A stretch of DNA of 8,758 nucleotides from Deltaproteobacteria bacterium (GCA_027403435.1 DAHZDR010000296.1:1-8758), one strand, 5' to 3'; positions 1 through 6,425 are shown, counted from the stretch's first letter. Notes: generated by a model from the sequence alone, not told the origin. A program made the numbers and translations.

Positions 1-3
1 GCA

Positions 4-1677
4 ATGGAATCTTTCGCGCCGCCCGCTTCGTCCGCTCGCCCGCGCCGCCCGCCGCCGCGATGGCCCCGGCGGCTTGCGCTCGCCGCCGCCGTCGCCGCGC
101 TCGCCGCGGTCAGCCTCCATCGCCTCGGCGCGGCCGACGTCTGCGGCGCCCGCGAGGCCGTCGCGGCGGTCTTGCTTCAGCGGGCGCTCGCACCCGGCCC
201 GCCGCGCCTGCCGTTCGCCAACGGCGCCGCTGCGCGGTCCCAGCCGCCGCTGTTCCAATGGACCGCCGTCGCGCTCGACCGAAGCGCCGGAATCCGCCGC
301 GTCACCGCATGGAACCTGCGTCTGCCGGCGGCGCTCTACGCGATCGCCGGCGGCGTCCTGACGCTCGCCTGCGCGCTCGATTTCTTCGGTTGCGCGGTCG
401 CCACGCTCGCCGGTCTGATGCTCGCCGGCGCCGGCCAGTACGTCGCCAATGCGCGCCTCGGCGGCGGCGATATGGCCTGCGCCTTTTGCGCGACGCTCGC
501 GCTCTGCGCCTTCCTATGGTGGTATGCGCCGCGCGCCGCGCCTGGCGCTCCGTCCGCCGAACCCCGGCGCGGCCCCAACGCGATGCGTTATCTGCTCGCC
601 GCCGCGCTCGGCCTCGGCGTGCTCGCCAGGGGTCCGACAGGCGCGCTCTTGCCCGCGCTCGCGATTGCGATTTTTCTTTTCGCCGAACGCCGCCCGCGCG
701 AGCTTCCGCGCCTTGCCACACTCGGTCCCGTGGCCGTCGCCGTGATGCTCGGCGCGGTGTGGTACGCCGCATGCCTGCTCGGCGGGCGCCACGGCTTTCC
801 CGACGGCGCAATTGGCGGCGCGCGCTTCGGCCGTTGGTTCGGCGCGCGCGGCGCGCGGCCGGCGTGGGATTATCTCAAATCGCCGCTGCTCAATTCGGTT
901 CCATTCAGCATGCTCGCGCCGTTCGCCGTTTACGCCGCGCTGCGCCGCCCGCCTGATCCGGCCGGCGCCGCGCCGCCCGCCGCCGATCCGCCGCGCCGCC
1001 CGCGCCAGAACCCGCTGTCGTTGCTCGCGAGCCTGCGCATGATGTGCCTGCCGCCGCTGGATTCGTCTGCGGCCGCCGATCCGGCGGCGGCCGTCCGCCA
1101 ACGCGCCGCCGTTCGCCTTGGCGCGATTTTTTATCTCGTCACGGTCGGATTTTTCACAATCGCCGCGGAGCCGCGCCGCGCCGCTTTGCTGCCCGCCTGG
1201 CCGATCCTCGCGATCGTCATCGCGTGGTGGCTTGAGCGGCTCGCCCGCCGCCGCTCCGGCCGCATCCCGCGCGCGGCCACGCTCACCGTCGCCGCCGCGA
1301 TGGTCGCGTTCAATTTTTTCTATCTGCCGCGCCTGGAAGTCCGCGCCTGCGCCGATACTTCGTTTCGCGCCGCCGCCGCTGAAATCAACCGCGTGGTCGG
1401 ACCCGCCGAGCCGCTCTATCTCTATCGTTTTGACGGCGAACCCGCGCCGCTGCTCTTTTATCTCCAGCGCCCCGCCCCGCGTATCGCGGGCAAACTCGGC
1501 GACGCCCCGCCCGGCTACGTGCTGGTTCCGCGCCGCCTGTGGCGGCGGCTCCAGTCGCAGGCGCTCGACCTGCGCCCGATCCTGACGACCACTTCAGGCC
1601 GCCCGCGCCTCGTCCTGCTGCGCCGCGGCCCGGCCTACGCGGCGCGCCCGGCGGCCGGCCAGGGCGGTCACGGCTAA
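4..1677 (+). CDS. ArnT/PMT-like membrane glycosyltransferase (GT39/GT83 type)
   Basis: Predicted 557-residue integral membrane glycosyltransferase of the ArnT/dolichyl-phosphate-mannose mannosyltransferase superfamily. These enzymes move a sugar from a polyprenyl-phosphate carrier to lipid A, a glycolipid or protein on the outer face of the inner membrane. Family landmarks are seen in order: a first loop with D45 and E51, QPPLFQW at 80-86 (the usual KPPLYYW), ARLGGGDM at 150-157 with the second-loop acidic residue D156, and LARGPTG at 207-213 (usual TKGP-G). EPRRAALLPAWP at 389-400 matches the segment before the late transmembrane helices. About ten hydrophobic segments are visible, for example near 24-40, 109-143, 157-174, 195-227, 240-260, 371-388, 396-412 and 425-441, followed by a soluble tail of about 110 residues. 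Oddities are the loss of the second acidic residue of the first-loop DE motif (here D45-V46) and a Pro/Ala-rich insert around 314-365. The frame is open to the window edge, so the ATG at 4 is not certain to be the start. Donor and acceptor cannot be told. The gene is convergent with vsr. Confidence 0.8.
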   Translation: MESFAPPASSARPRRPPPRWPRRLALAAAVAALAAVSLHRLGAADVCGAREAVAAVLLQRALAPGPPRLPFANGAAARSQPPLFQWTAVALDRSAGIRRVTAWNLRLPAALYAIAGGVLTLACALDFFGCAVATLAGLMLAGAGQYVANARLGGGDMACAFCATLALCAFLWWYAPRAAPGAPSAEPRRGPNAMRYLLAAALGLGVLARGPTGALLPALAIAIFLFAERRPRELPRLATLGPVAVAVMLGAVWYAACLLGGRHGFPDGAIGGARFGRWFGARGARPAWDYLKSPLLNSVPFSMLAPFAVYAALRRPPDPAGAAPPAADPPRRPRQNPLSLLASLRMMCLPPLDSSAAADPAAAVRQRAAVRLGAIFYLVTVGFFTIAAEPRRAALLPAWPILAIVIAWWLERLARRRSGRIPRAATLTVAAAMVAFNFFYLPRLEVRACADTSFRAAAAEINRVVGPAEPLYLYRFDGEPAPLLFYLQRPAPRIAGKLGDAPPGYVLVPRRLWRRLQSQALDLRPILTTTSGRPRLVLLRRGPAYAARPAAGQGGHG

Positions 1678-1703
1678 TCGATTATGCATTATCGATAATC
1701 GAT
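1677..1703. repeat. AT-rich nested palindrome between convergent genes
   Basis: ATCGATTAT at 1677-1685 is the exact reverse complement of ATAATCGAT at 1695-1703. Nested inside is a perfect 12-bp palindrome, ATTATCGATAAT, at 1688-1699. The patch begins on the last base of the glycosyltransferase stop codon and is far richer in A+T than its surroundings. It lies between two convergent genes, so it may form a hairpin at transcript 3' ends in either direction. There is no T-run, so it is not a canonical intrinsic terminator. A binding site for a dimeric protein is equally possible. Confidence 0.5.
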
Positions 1704-1731
1704 GATTGATACGCGCCGCGTCTCGCCCCCG

Positions 1732-2202
1732 TCATTGCGGCGCCGGCGCGGCCGCCCCGCGCTTTAGAAACTTGACGATTCGCCGGGCCACGGCGCCGGC
1801 GTTTTTCAGTTGGCATTCATGAATCGCCAGCACGCGCCATCCGCGGCCGCGCAATGCGCCGCGCACGCGGCGGTCGCGCGCGCGATTGCCCGCGATCTTG
1901 CGCCGCCAGTAGGCGACGTTGGTTTTCGGCGTCCGCGCTCCGCGGCGGCAGCGATGGCCGTGCCAGAAACAGCCGTGGACGAAAATCGCCGCGCGATATT
2001 TCGGCAGCGCCAGATCGGGTTTTCCCGGCAGGTCGTCGCGCCGCAGGCTGAAACGGAAACCCAGCCGATGGACGATCCGGCGCACCGCCAGCTCCGGCGC
2101 GGTGTCGCGCGCTTTGACCGCGCGCATAATCCGCGATCGTTCGGCCGGATCCTCTTTTTTCCGCGGCCGCGCCGCGCGATCCGCTGGCCGCGCCTCTTTC
2201 AT
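1732..2202 (-). CDS. vsr: Very-short-patch mismatch endonuclease (Vsr)
   Basis: 156-residue Vsr-family endonuclease. It nicks 5' of the T in T:G mismatches that arise when 5-methylcytosine deaminates, and repair then restores C:G. The family signature is nearly complete: RSRIMRAVKARDTAPELAVR at 22-41 with E37, LPGKPDLALPKYRA at 58-71 with catalytic D63, and VHGCFWHGHRC at 75-85. By alignment from memory with E. coli Vsr, H76 and H81 are the active-site histidines, F79 and W80 the intercalating aromatics, and C78, H83, C85 and C130 the zinc ligands. D110 in the NRARDRR segment matches the late acidic residue. The usual WEC is HEC here, with the cysteine kept. The start at 2202 has only a GAGGGG-like purine run farther upstream than ideal. 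The gene follows the cytosine methyltransferase on the same strand after 150 bases, the expected partner arrangement. Its TGA stop lies inside a GTCATTGCGG motif (plus-strand reading) that also occurs in the tandem repeats upstream. Confidence 0.93.
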   Translation of the reverse strand: MKEARPADRAARPRKKEDPAERSRIMRAVKARDTAPELAVRRIVHRLGFRFSLRRDDLPGKPDLALPKYRAAIFVHGCFWHGHRCRRGARTPKTNVAYWRRKIAGNRARDRRVRGALRGRGWRVLAIHECQLKNAGAVARRIVKFLKRGAAAPAPQ

Positions 2203-2230
2203 CGCCCGCCCGCGCCCCTCCGTCAGCGCT

Positions 2231-2369
2231 CATTGGTCATTGCGGACGCAACCCGCCGGTCTATCCCGGCGCGCATCCCGCGGTCATTGCGGACGCATGC
2301 CACTGGTTAATCCGGGCGCGTTGCATTGGTCATTTTGAGCGCTTTTCACGGGTCATTCCGCGCGCGGCG
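2231..2369. repeat. Six-unit degenerate tandem repeat, ~23-bp period
   Basis: Read on the plus strand, the GG(T) anchor recurs at 2235, 2258, 2282, 2305, 2328 and 2351, giving steps of 23, 24, 23, 23 and 23. Each unit is a CAYY-like lead, a 16-base core of approximate consensus GGTCATTNCGGGCGCG, and three or four variable bases. Units 1 and 3 share an exact 16-base core, GGTCATTGCGGACGCA, at 2235-2250 and 2282-2297. Units 2, 4, 5 and 6 differ at several positions. A badly decayed seventh copy may continue into the methyltransferase coding region near 2376-2386. The array fills most of the methyltransferase-vsr gap, and the methyltransferase stop codon lies in unit 6. The period is not a multiple of three, so this is not a coding repeat. 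The function is unknown: regulator binding sites, iteron-like sites or a decayed dispersed repeat family are all possible. Confidence 0.8.
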
Positions 2370-3567
2370 AAACCTCTCTTGCGGGCAAAGATCGTTCGTC
2401 GGGAAGCGCGGGCGCCGTTTGCATGACGCGATCGTTCGACGCCAGCAGCGGCTCGAACAGATGTTGCGCCAGATGGCGCACCACCGGAACCACCACGCCG
2501 TCGCCGGCGACGTGATAGGCGTCGTTATACCGCGCCGGCAGGATAAACGTCTCCGCCAGGCCCATCAGCCGCGCCGCCTCGCGCGCGCTCAGCAGGCGCG
2601 TGCGGATTGCGCCGCGTTCGATCACGATTACGGTCTGACGGCTCGATCCGCCCGCCGGCGTGCGGATACATCCCGCCAGTCCGTCGAAGCGCGCCTCCGC
2701 GCGTTGGCGCCGCGCGCCGGTCTGGTCCCTCCGCGTGCGCCGATAAAGCGTGCCGACGACTGAATCGGTCGCGCTCAGCGAGGCGCGCACCGCGGCCGCG
2801 ACCTTGGCCCGATTCCGCGCGCTCATCAGATCGAGCAGCCGCGCGGTCGCCTCCGGCGGATTCCATGCGCCGCGAGGCGCGTCGCGGTCGATCATCGCGG
2901 CGAGCGGCGGCGGCGATACGCCCGGCGCCGGCGGCGTCCACCAGAGCCAGCGGCGCGCGGCGTGCGCGTCCAGCCGGGCTTGCGCCTGCAGAAGCGCGCG
3001 CGTGGTCCAGCGCGTATCGGGAGTGGTCCGCGTGAGCGTTTGCGGAATTGCCAGATCGCCGCGCGCCGCGACGATAAATAGCCGGGGCCGGGATTGCGGC
3101 ACGAAGGCCGCCGCGTCGATTACGATCGCGCCCAGCCGATAGCCGCATCGCGCAATCGCGCCGGCGAGCGCGGCGAAGTCGCGCCCCTGGCGCGAACGCA
3201 ACAGCCCCACGACGTTTTCGATCGCGACCAGCCGGGGCGCGCGGCCGGCTTCGCCCAGCGCTTCGATCAGCCGCCAGAAACTCCAGAAGGTTCCTGAACG
3301 CGCGCCGTCAAGTCCGGCGCCGGCGCCCGCCAGCGACAGGTCTTGGCACGGGAACGACGCCCATGCCAAGTCGGCCGCGCTCGGCAAATCGGCCGCGCCG
3401 AGGGTTGCGACGTCGGCGCATACGAATTCCCGCGCGCCGAAATTCGCGGCGTGGCAGGCGGCCTTTTTCCGGTCGCTATCGTTGGCGAAAAGACACCGCC
3501 AGCCGTCGCCAAGGCCGGCGCGCGCCATCCCGGCGCCGGCGAAAAATTCGTAATAGGCCGGCTTCAT
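2353..3567 (-). CDS. C5-cytosine DNA methyltransferase (Dcm family)
   Basis: 404-residue DNA (cytosine-5) methyltransferase that transfers a methyl group from S-adenosylmethionine to C5 of cytosine in a specific DNA site. The motifs run in canonical order. Motif I is FFAGAGMARAGL at 8-19 (SAM binding), and motif IV is FPCQDLSLAG at 72-81 with the catalytic nucleophile C74. Motif VI is ENV at 117-119 and motif VIII is QSRPRLF at 158-164. A variable target-recognition region spans roughly 170-310 and ends in a CIRTPAGGSSRQ segment. Motif IX is RLLSAREAARLMGL at 324-337 and motif X is AGDGVVVPVVRHLAQHLFEPLL-like at 354-375. The length is normal and no motif is broken, so it should be active. The recognition sequence cannot be read from the protein. 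The ATG at 3567 has a weak AGGCGG upstream. The gene lies 73 bases after parB and upstream of vsr, all on the same strand. No cognate restriction enzyme is seen, so it looks like an orphan or Vsr-paired methyltransferase. Confidence 0.92.
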   Translation of the reverse strand: MKPAYYEFFAGAGMARAGLGDGWRCLFANDSDRKKAACHAANFGAREFVCADVATLGAADLPSAADLAWASFPCQDLSLAGAGAGLDGARSGTFWSFWRLIEALGEAGRAPRLVAIENVVGLLRSRQGRDFAALAGAIARCGYRLGAIVIDAAAFVPQSRPRLFIVAARGDLAIPQTLTRTTPDTRWTTRALLQAQARLDAHAARRWLWWTPPAPGVSPPPLAAMIDRDAPRGAWNPPEATARLLDLMSARNRAKVAAAVRASLSATDSVVGTLYRRTRRDQTGARRQRAEARFDGLAGCIRTPAGGSSRQTVIVIERGAIRTRLLSAREAARLMGLAETFILPARYNDAYHVAGDGVVVPVVRHLAQHLFEPLLASNDRVMQTAPALPDERSLPAREVSPRAE

Positions 3568-3620
3568 GGCCGCGCCGCCTGAGTCTGATGGCGAAACGGG
3601 AACCTCACACCTGCGCCAAC

Positions 3621-3640
3621 GCCGCGCTTTCCGGCGCGGC
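3621..3640 (-). terminator. GC-rich stem-loop immediately after parB
   Basis: GCCGCGC at 3621-3627 and GCGCGGC at 3634-3640 are exact reverse complements separated by six bases. The stem begins right after the parB stop codon in the direction of transcription. No T-tract follows, so it is at best a T-less or attenuating hairpin and transcription may read through to the methyltransferase. In a genome this GC-rich, a 7-bp chance stem is possible. Confidence 0.35.
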
Positions 3641-4573
3641 TCAGCGTTCGCCGTGGACGGCGCGCCCGGCCAGCGTCAAAATCTGCGCGAGCGTGGTCAA
3701 ATCGGCGTCGTTGTAATACTCGATTTCGATGCGCCCCGGCGCGCGGCCATGCTGGCGCACCACTGTGACCTTGCGGCGCATCGCCTTCTGAATCCGATCG
3801 GCCAGCGCGCCCAGATTCGGATCGAGCGGCGCCGCCGCAGGCTTGAGTCCGCCGGCGGCGACTGGCGCGAGCGCCGCCGGCCGCGCCTCACTGGCGAGTT
3901 TTTCCGCCCCGCGCGCGGAAATTTTCTTCTCCGCGATACGCGCCGCCGCCGCGATTTGCGCGTCGGCCGAACCCAGGGCGAGCAGCGGCCGCGCCTGCCC
4001 GGCGCTGATCGCGCCCGCCATGATCATTTCGACCACCGGAATCGGCAGTTCGAGCAGGCGCATGGTGTTCGTCACGTACGGACGGCTCTTGCCGATCCGC
4101 GCGGAAATTTCCTCGTGGCTCAAATCGAATTCACGATTCAGGCGCACGAAGGCGCGCGCCTCCTCGATCGAATTCAGCTCCTCGCGCACCAGGTTTTCGA
4201 CCAGCGACATCTCGAGCGCGCCGCGATCGTCAACCTCGCGCACCACGATCGGCACGCTTTCGAGACCCGCCAGCCGCGCCGCGCGCAGCCGCCGTTCGCC
4301 GGCGATCAATTCATAGCGCGGCGCGCCGCCGCCGCCCGCGCGCGGCCGCACCACCAGCGGCTCGATAATCCCCTGGCTTTTGATCGCCGCCGCCAGTTCG
4401 GCGAGTTTGCCGGGGTCGAAATGGCGCCGCGGCTGCAACGGACTCGCCTCGATTCGATCCAGCGCGGCCATCAGCAACGCCGGTCCGCCGTCGGACGCCT
4501 GCGGCGCCGTCGCGCCCGCGCCGCCGAGATCGATTAACGCGTCGAGGCCGCGTCCGAGCGGTTTACGGATCAT
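3641..4573 (-). CDS. parB: Chromosome-partitioning protein ParB (Spo0J/Noc-type CTPase)
   Basis: 310-residue ParB, the CTP-dependent clamp that loads at parS, spreads on flanking DNA and stimulates the ParA ATPase. RKPLGRGLDALI at 3-14 is the N-terminal ParA-interaction motif. The N-terminal core follows: LQPRRHFDP at 46-54, IKSQGIIEPLVVRP at 64-77, GERRLRAARLAGL at 92-104 (CTP-binding box II) and ENLVREELNSIEEA at 126-139. The helix-turn-helix, LSHEEISARIGKSRPYVTNT, is at 151-170. A linker of roughly 60 Ala-rich residues leads to a C-terminal dimerisation domain. The ATG at 4573 was chosen over an in-frame start 16 codons upstream because MIRKPLGRG is the normal family N terminus. A good AAGGAG stands six bases before it, and the ATG overlaps the parA stop as ATGA, implying translational coupling. 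Four parS sites in the same window are its expected targets. Confidence 0.96.
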   Translation of the reverse strand: MIRKPLGRGLDALIDLGGAGATAPQASDGGPALLMAALDRIEASPLQPRRHFDPGKLAELAAAIKSQGIIEPLVVRPRAGGGGAPRYELIAGERRLRAARLAGLESVPIVVREVDDRGALEMSLVENLVREELNSIEEARAFVRLNREFDLSHEEISARIGKSRPYVTNTMRLLELPIPVVEMIMAGAISAGQARPLLALGSADAQIAAAARIAEKKISARGAEKLASEARPAALAPVAAGGLKPAAAPLDPNLGALADRIQKAMRRKVTVVRQHGRAPGRIEIEYYNDADLTTLAQILTLAGRAVHGER

Positions 4574-5472
4574 CGCTGGCTCCTTGCGCGATCGCGCGCG
4601 AACAGCGCCCGCAGGCTCCATGGCCGTCCCGCGGCGGCGTTCGTGGCGGCCTTTGCGGCGACGGCGCGTTTCGCCGTGGTCCCGCCGCCGTCGTTCGCGA
4701 TTCGCGCGATCAACTCGGCGGCCAGATTGCGATAGGCCTCGGCGCCGGCGGATTTGGCGTCGTATTCGAGCACGGAAAGGCCGTGGCTGGGACTTTCGGA
4801 CATCCGCACGCTGCGCGGAATCACGCTCTCGAAGATCTTTTCAGGAAAATGTTTTTGCACTTCACGGCCAATCTCATGGCTCAGCCGATTGCGCGCGTCG
4901 AACATGGTGAGCACCAGCCCCTCGATTTCCAGGGCGGGATTGAGCGCCGAACGGACGCGGCGGATCGTGCCGAGCAGCGCGCTCAGGCCTTCGAGCGCGT
5001 AGTATTCGCATTGCATCGGCACGATTACCGAGTCGGCCGCGACCAGGGAATTGAGCGTCAGCAGGCCGAGCGACGGCGGCGTATCCACAATGATAAAGGC
5101 GTAGCGGTCGCGGATTGGCGCGAGGATTTGCTTGAGCACGCGTTCGCGGCCCTCGCGGGTGGCGAGTTCGATTTCGGCGCCGACCAAATCGGGTCCGGAG
5201 GGCGCGAGATGCAGCCGGGCGCCGCGCGCCTCGCGAATCACCTCGGCGATCGGCAATCCGCTGACCATCGCTTCATAAATCGTCTTTCCGGAGCTTTTAA
5301 GCTCGTTTAGACGAATATCGGCGATTAAACCTGACGAGGCGTTACCCTGCGGATCGAGATCGACGAGCAGGACTTTGCGATGGTCGGCGGCGAGGGCGAC
5401 CGCGAGGTTGACCGCCGTGGTGGTCTTACCGACTCCGCCTTTTTGATTGGCAATTGCGATAAGCCGCCCCAC
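4570..5472 (-). CDS. parA: Chromosome-partitioning ATPase ParA (Soj)
   Basis: 300-residue ParA/Soj-type deviant Walker ATPase. It binds DNA non-specifically as an ATP dimer and is released by ParB, which drives movement of parS-bearing origin regions. KGGVGKTT at 11-18 is the deviant Walker A with signature K11 and K16. VLLVDLDPQGNASSG at 34-48 is Walker A', and FIIVDTPP at 126-133 is Walker B. The start was set to the GTG at 5472, giving MGRLIAIANQKGG, the usual family N terminus. A GGAGGTG ribosome binding site ends just upstream of it, whereas the in-frame GTG at 5478 would overlap that site. About 41 C-terminal residues (260-300) extend beyond typical Soj length. This tail is rich in Ala, Arg and Lys, and its DNA also carries the parB ribosome binding site. 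The gene lies downstream of rsmG, with a parS site and a candidate promoter in the gap. Confidence 0.96.
   Translation of the reverse strand: MGRLIAIANQKGGVGKTTTAVNLAVALAADHRKVLLVDLDPQGNASSGLIADIRLNELKSSGKTIYEAMVSGLPIAEVIREARGARLHLAPSGPDLVGAEIELATREGRERVLKQILAPIRDRYAFIIVDTPPSLGLLTLNSLVAADSVIVPMQCEYYALEGLSALLGTIRRVRSALNPALEIEGLVLTMFDARNRLSHEIGREVQKHFPEKIFESVIPRSVRMSESPSHGLSVLEYDAKSAGAEAYRNLAAELIARIANDGGGTTAKRAVAAKAATNAAAGRPWSLRALFARDRARSQR
4580..4585 (-). promoter_or_regulatory. Ribosome binding site deciding the parB start
   Basis: AAGGAG on the minus strand, six bases before the ATG at 4573. The upstream in-frame start at 4621 would ignore this site and add 16 atypical residues, so the downstream ATG is preferred. 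The site lies within the parA coding end, consistent with coupling through the ATGA overlap. Confidence 0.8.
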
Positions 5473-5475
5473 GCC

Positions 5476-5482
5476 CACCTCC
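5476..5482 (-). promoter_or_regulatory. Ribosome binding site deciding the parA start
   Basis: GGAGGTG on the minus strand, a close match to the anti-Shine-Dalgarno sequence. Five bases separate GGAGG from the GTG at 5472. It overlaps the alternative GTG at 5478, which argues for the shorter 300-residue ParA. Confidence 0.7.
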
Positions 5483-5492
5483 GCCGCAAAAA

Positions 5493-5508
5493 TGTTTCAC
5501 GTGAAACA
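5493..5508. promoter_or_regulatory. parS site 1 (parA leader)
   Basis: Exact 16-bp parS palindrome TGTTTCACGTGAAACA, matching the canonical Spo0J/ParB site. The perfect dyad extends to 24 bp (5489-5512) through flanking A and T runs, the longest of the four sites here. It lies 20 bases upstream of the parA start and downstream of a candidate -10 element, so bound ParB could repress the operon as well as nucleate partition. Confidence 0.96.
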
Positions 5509-5524
5509 TTTTGTCCGCGCATCG

Positions 5525-5554
5525 ATTCTAGGCATCGCGATCGTCCAAAAGCAA
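5525..5554 (-). promoter_or_regulatory. Candidate sigma70-type promoter for parAB
   Basis: On the minus strand TAGAAT (5525-5530) matches five of six -10 consensus bases. TTGCTT (5549-5554) is a weak -35 match (TTG only) at 18-bp spacing. Transcription would begin near 5518, leaving a ~46-base leader that contains parS1. This is a motif-level inference; the operon may also be transcribed from upstream of rsmG. Confidence 0.35.
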
Positions 5555-5620
5555 AACGCTTCGTGACCAACGCCCGATCAACGCATGGCCGCGCCTTCGA
5601 TTCGATCGGCCGGGTCCGCG

Positions 5621-5642
5621 TCCGTGGCGGATCCGCCGCGGA
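5621..5642 (-). terminator. Hairpin after rsmG
   Basis: GGCGGATCCGCC at 5626-5637 is a perfect 12-bp palindrome. TCCG (5621-5624) and CGGA (5639-5642) extend the pairing after one mismatch, giving a stem with a GATC loop. It begins seven bases past the rsmG stop codon in the direction of transcription. No T-tract follows, so termination is only a possibility; it could also protect the transcript 3' end. Confidence 0.35.
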
Positions 5643-5648
5643 TTCGGC

Positions 5649-6359
5649 TTAGAGGGAGCGGCGCGCGACGGCCAGCAGATGGGCCACGGCGCAATCCCGT
5701 CGTTGCAATTCGTACGCGACGACTTCAGGCGGTTCGAAACCCGCGACGCCGCCGAAGGCCGCCGCGACTTCGGGCTGTTGCGCGGCGCCGAGGTAAAGCA
5801 GGGCGCGTCCGCCCGGCTTGAGCGCGGCGGCGGCGGTGCGAATCGCGACGGCCGGTTCGGCGAAGGCGCGCGCGGTCACCACGTCGTAGCTGGGTTCGAG
5901 GTCGGCATCGGCGCGATAGTTGGAATCGACGCGGATATTGTCCAGGCGCATTTCGGAGGCGGCGACGGCCAGGAAACTCGCGCGCTTGCGCCGCGCCTCG
6001 AGCATGGTGAAATGGGCATGGGTGGCGGCGGCGAGAATCAGGGCGGGAAAGCCGGCGCCGCTGCCGAGGTCGAGCACGCGGAGTCCCTGGTCGAACATCC
6101 CGGTCAACGGCCGGTTCTCCGGCCGGGTCGCCAAAATCAGCGGCATCAGGCTATCGACGACATGGAAAGCGGTTGCGTCGGGGTCGTCCGGGGTCGCGGT
6201 CAGGTTCAGCTTGGATCCCCATAGCGCGAGCAGCATGCCGAACTTGCCGAGCCGCTCGAGCAGATCGGCGGAGGCGATGAAGCCGAATTCGGCGAGTCGG
6301 CCCGCGACCGCGTCGTGGACGGCGGGGCCAATTTGAGCGGGTTCTAGTCGCTGAGTCAT
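5649..6359 (-). CDS. rsmG: 16S rRNA (guanine-N7) methyltransferase RsmG (GidB)
   Basis: 236-residue RsmG, the SAM-dependent enzyme that makes m7G at 16S rRNA position 527 (E. coli numbering) in the decoding region. Loss of RsmG in other bacteria gives low-level streptomycin resistance. Seen here are WGSKLNLTA at 47-55, the FHVVDSL segment at 65-71, VLDLGSGAGFPALILA at 95-110 (SAM-binding motif I), MLEARRKRASFL at 119-130 (acidic E121 of motif II), a VVTARAFAEP segment and LKPGGRALLYLG. The last element usually reads LKG; here the lysine position is Leu (YLG). The ATG at 6359 gives normal family length. A GTG at 6461 would add 34 residues that translate parS2 as NVSRETF, which is typical of non-coding parS read-through. 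Neither start has a convincing ribosome binding site. It stands between mnmG and parA, the classic gidA-gidB-soj order. Confidence 0.93.
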   Translation of the reverse strand: MTQRLEPAQIGPAVHDAVAGRLAEFGFIASADLLERLGKFGMLLALWGSKLNLTATPDDPDATAFHVVDSLMPLILATRPENRPLTGMFDQGLRVLDLGSGAGFPALILAAATHAHFTMLEARRKRASFLAVAASEMRLDNIRVDSNYRADADLEPSYDVVTARAFAEPAVAIRTAAAALKPGGRALLYLGAAQQPEVAAAFGGVAGFEPPEVVAYELQRRDCAVAHLLAVARRSL

Positions 6360-6425
6360 CGTGATGCGATCGGCGGCGGATAGCGTGGCGGCTACGGGAG
6401 CGGCGGGACGATCGCGCCCGCAAAA

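Noticed and set aside
1810..2338. Plus-strand reading frames of 139-166 codons across vsr and the repeats
   Set aside because: They overlap an intact Vsr with all catalytic residues, and the translations show no family features.
2231..2369. CRISPR array
   Set aside because: The units abut with only three to seven variable bases and no spacers of 25-40 bases. No cas genes are near.
3566..4537. A 323-codon plus-strand reading frame opposite parB
   Set aside because: It is antisense to a clear ParB, has no recognisable domain, and its His/Arg-rich composition is typical of GC-rich shadow frames.
4574..4621. Upstream start for parB adding 16 residues
   Set aside because: The added residues lack family similarity and would bypass the well-placed AAGGAG and the ATGA overlap that support 4573.
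5081..5089. DnaA-box-like GTATCCACA
   Set aside because: It is a single near-match lying in the parA Walker B coding region, with no cluster and no adjacent AT-rich segment.
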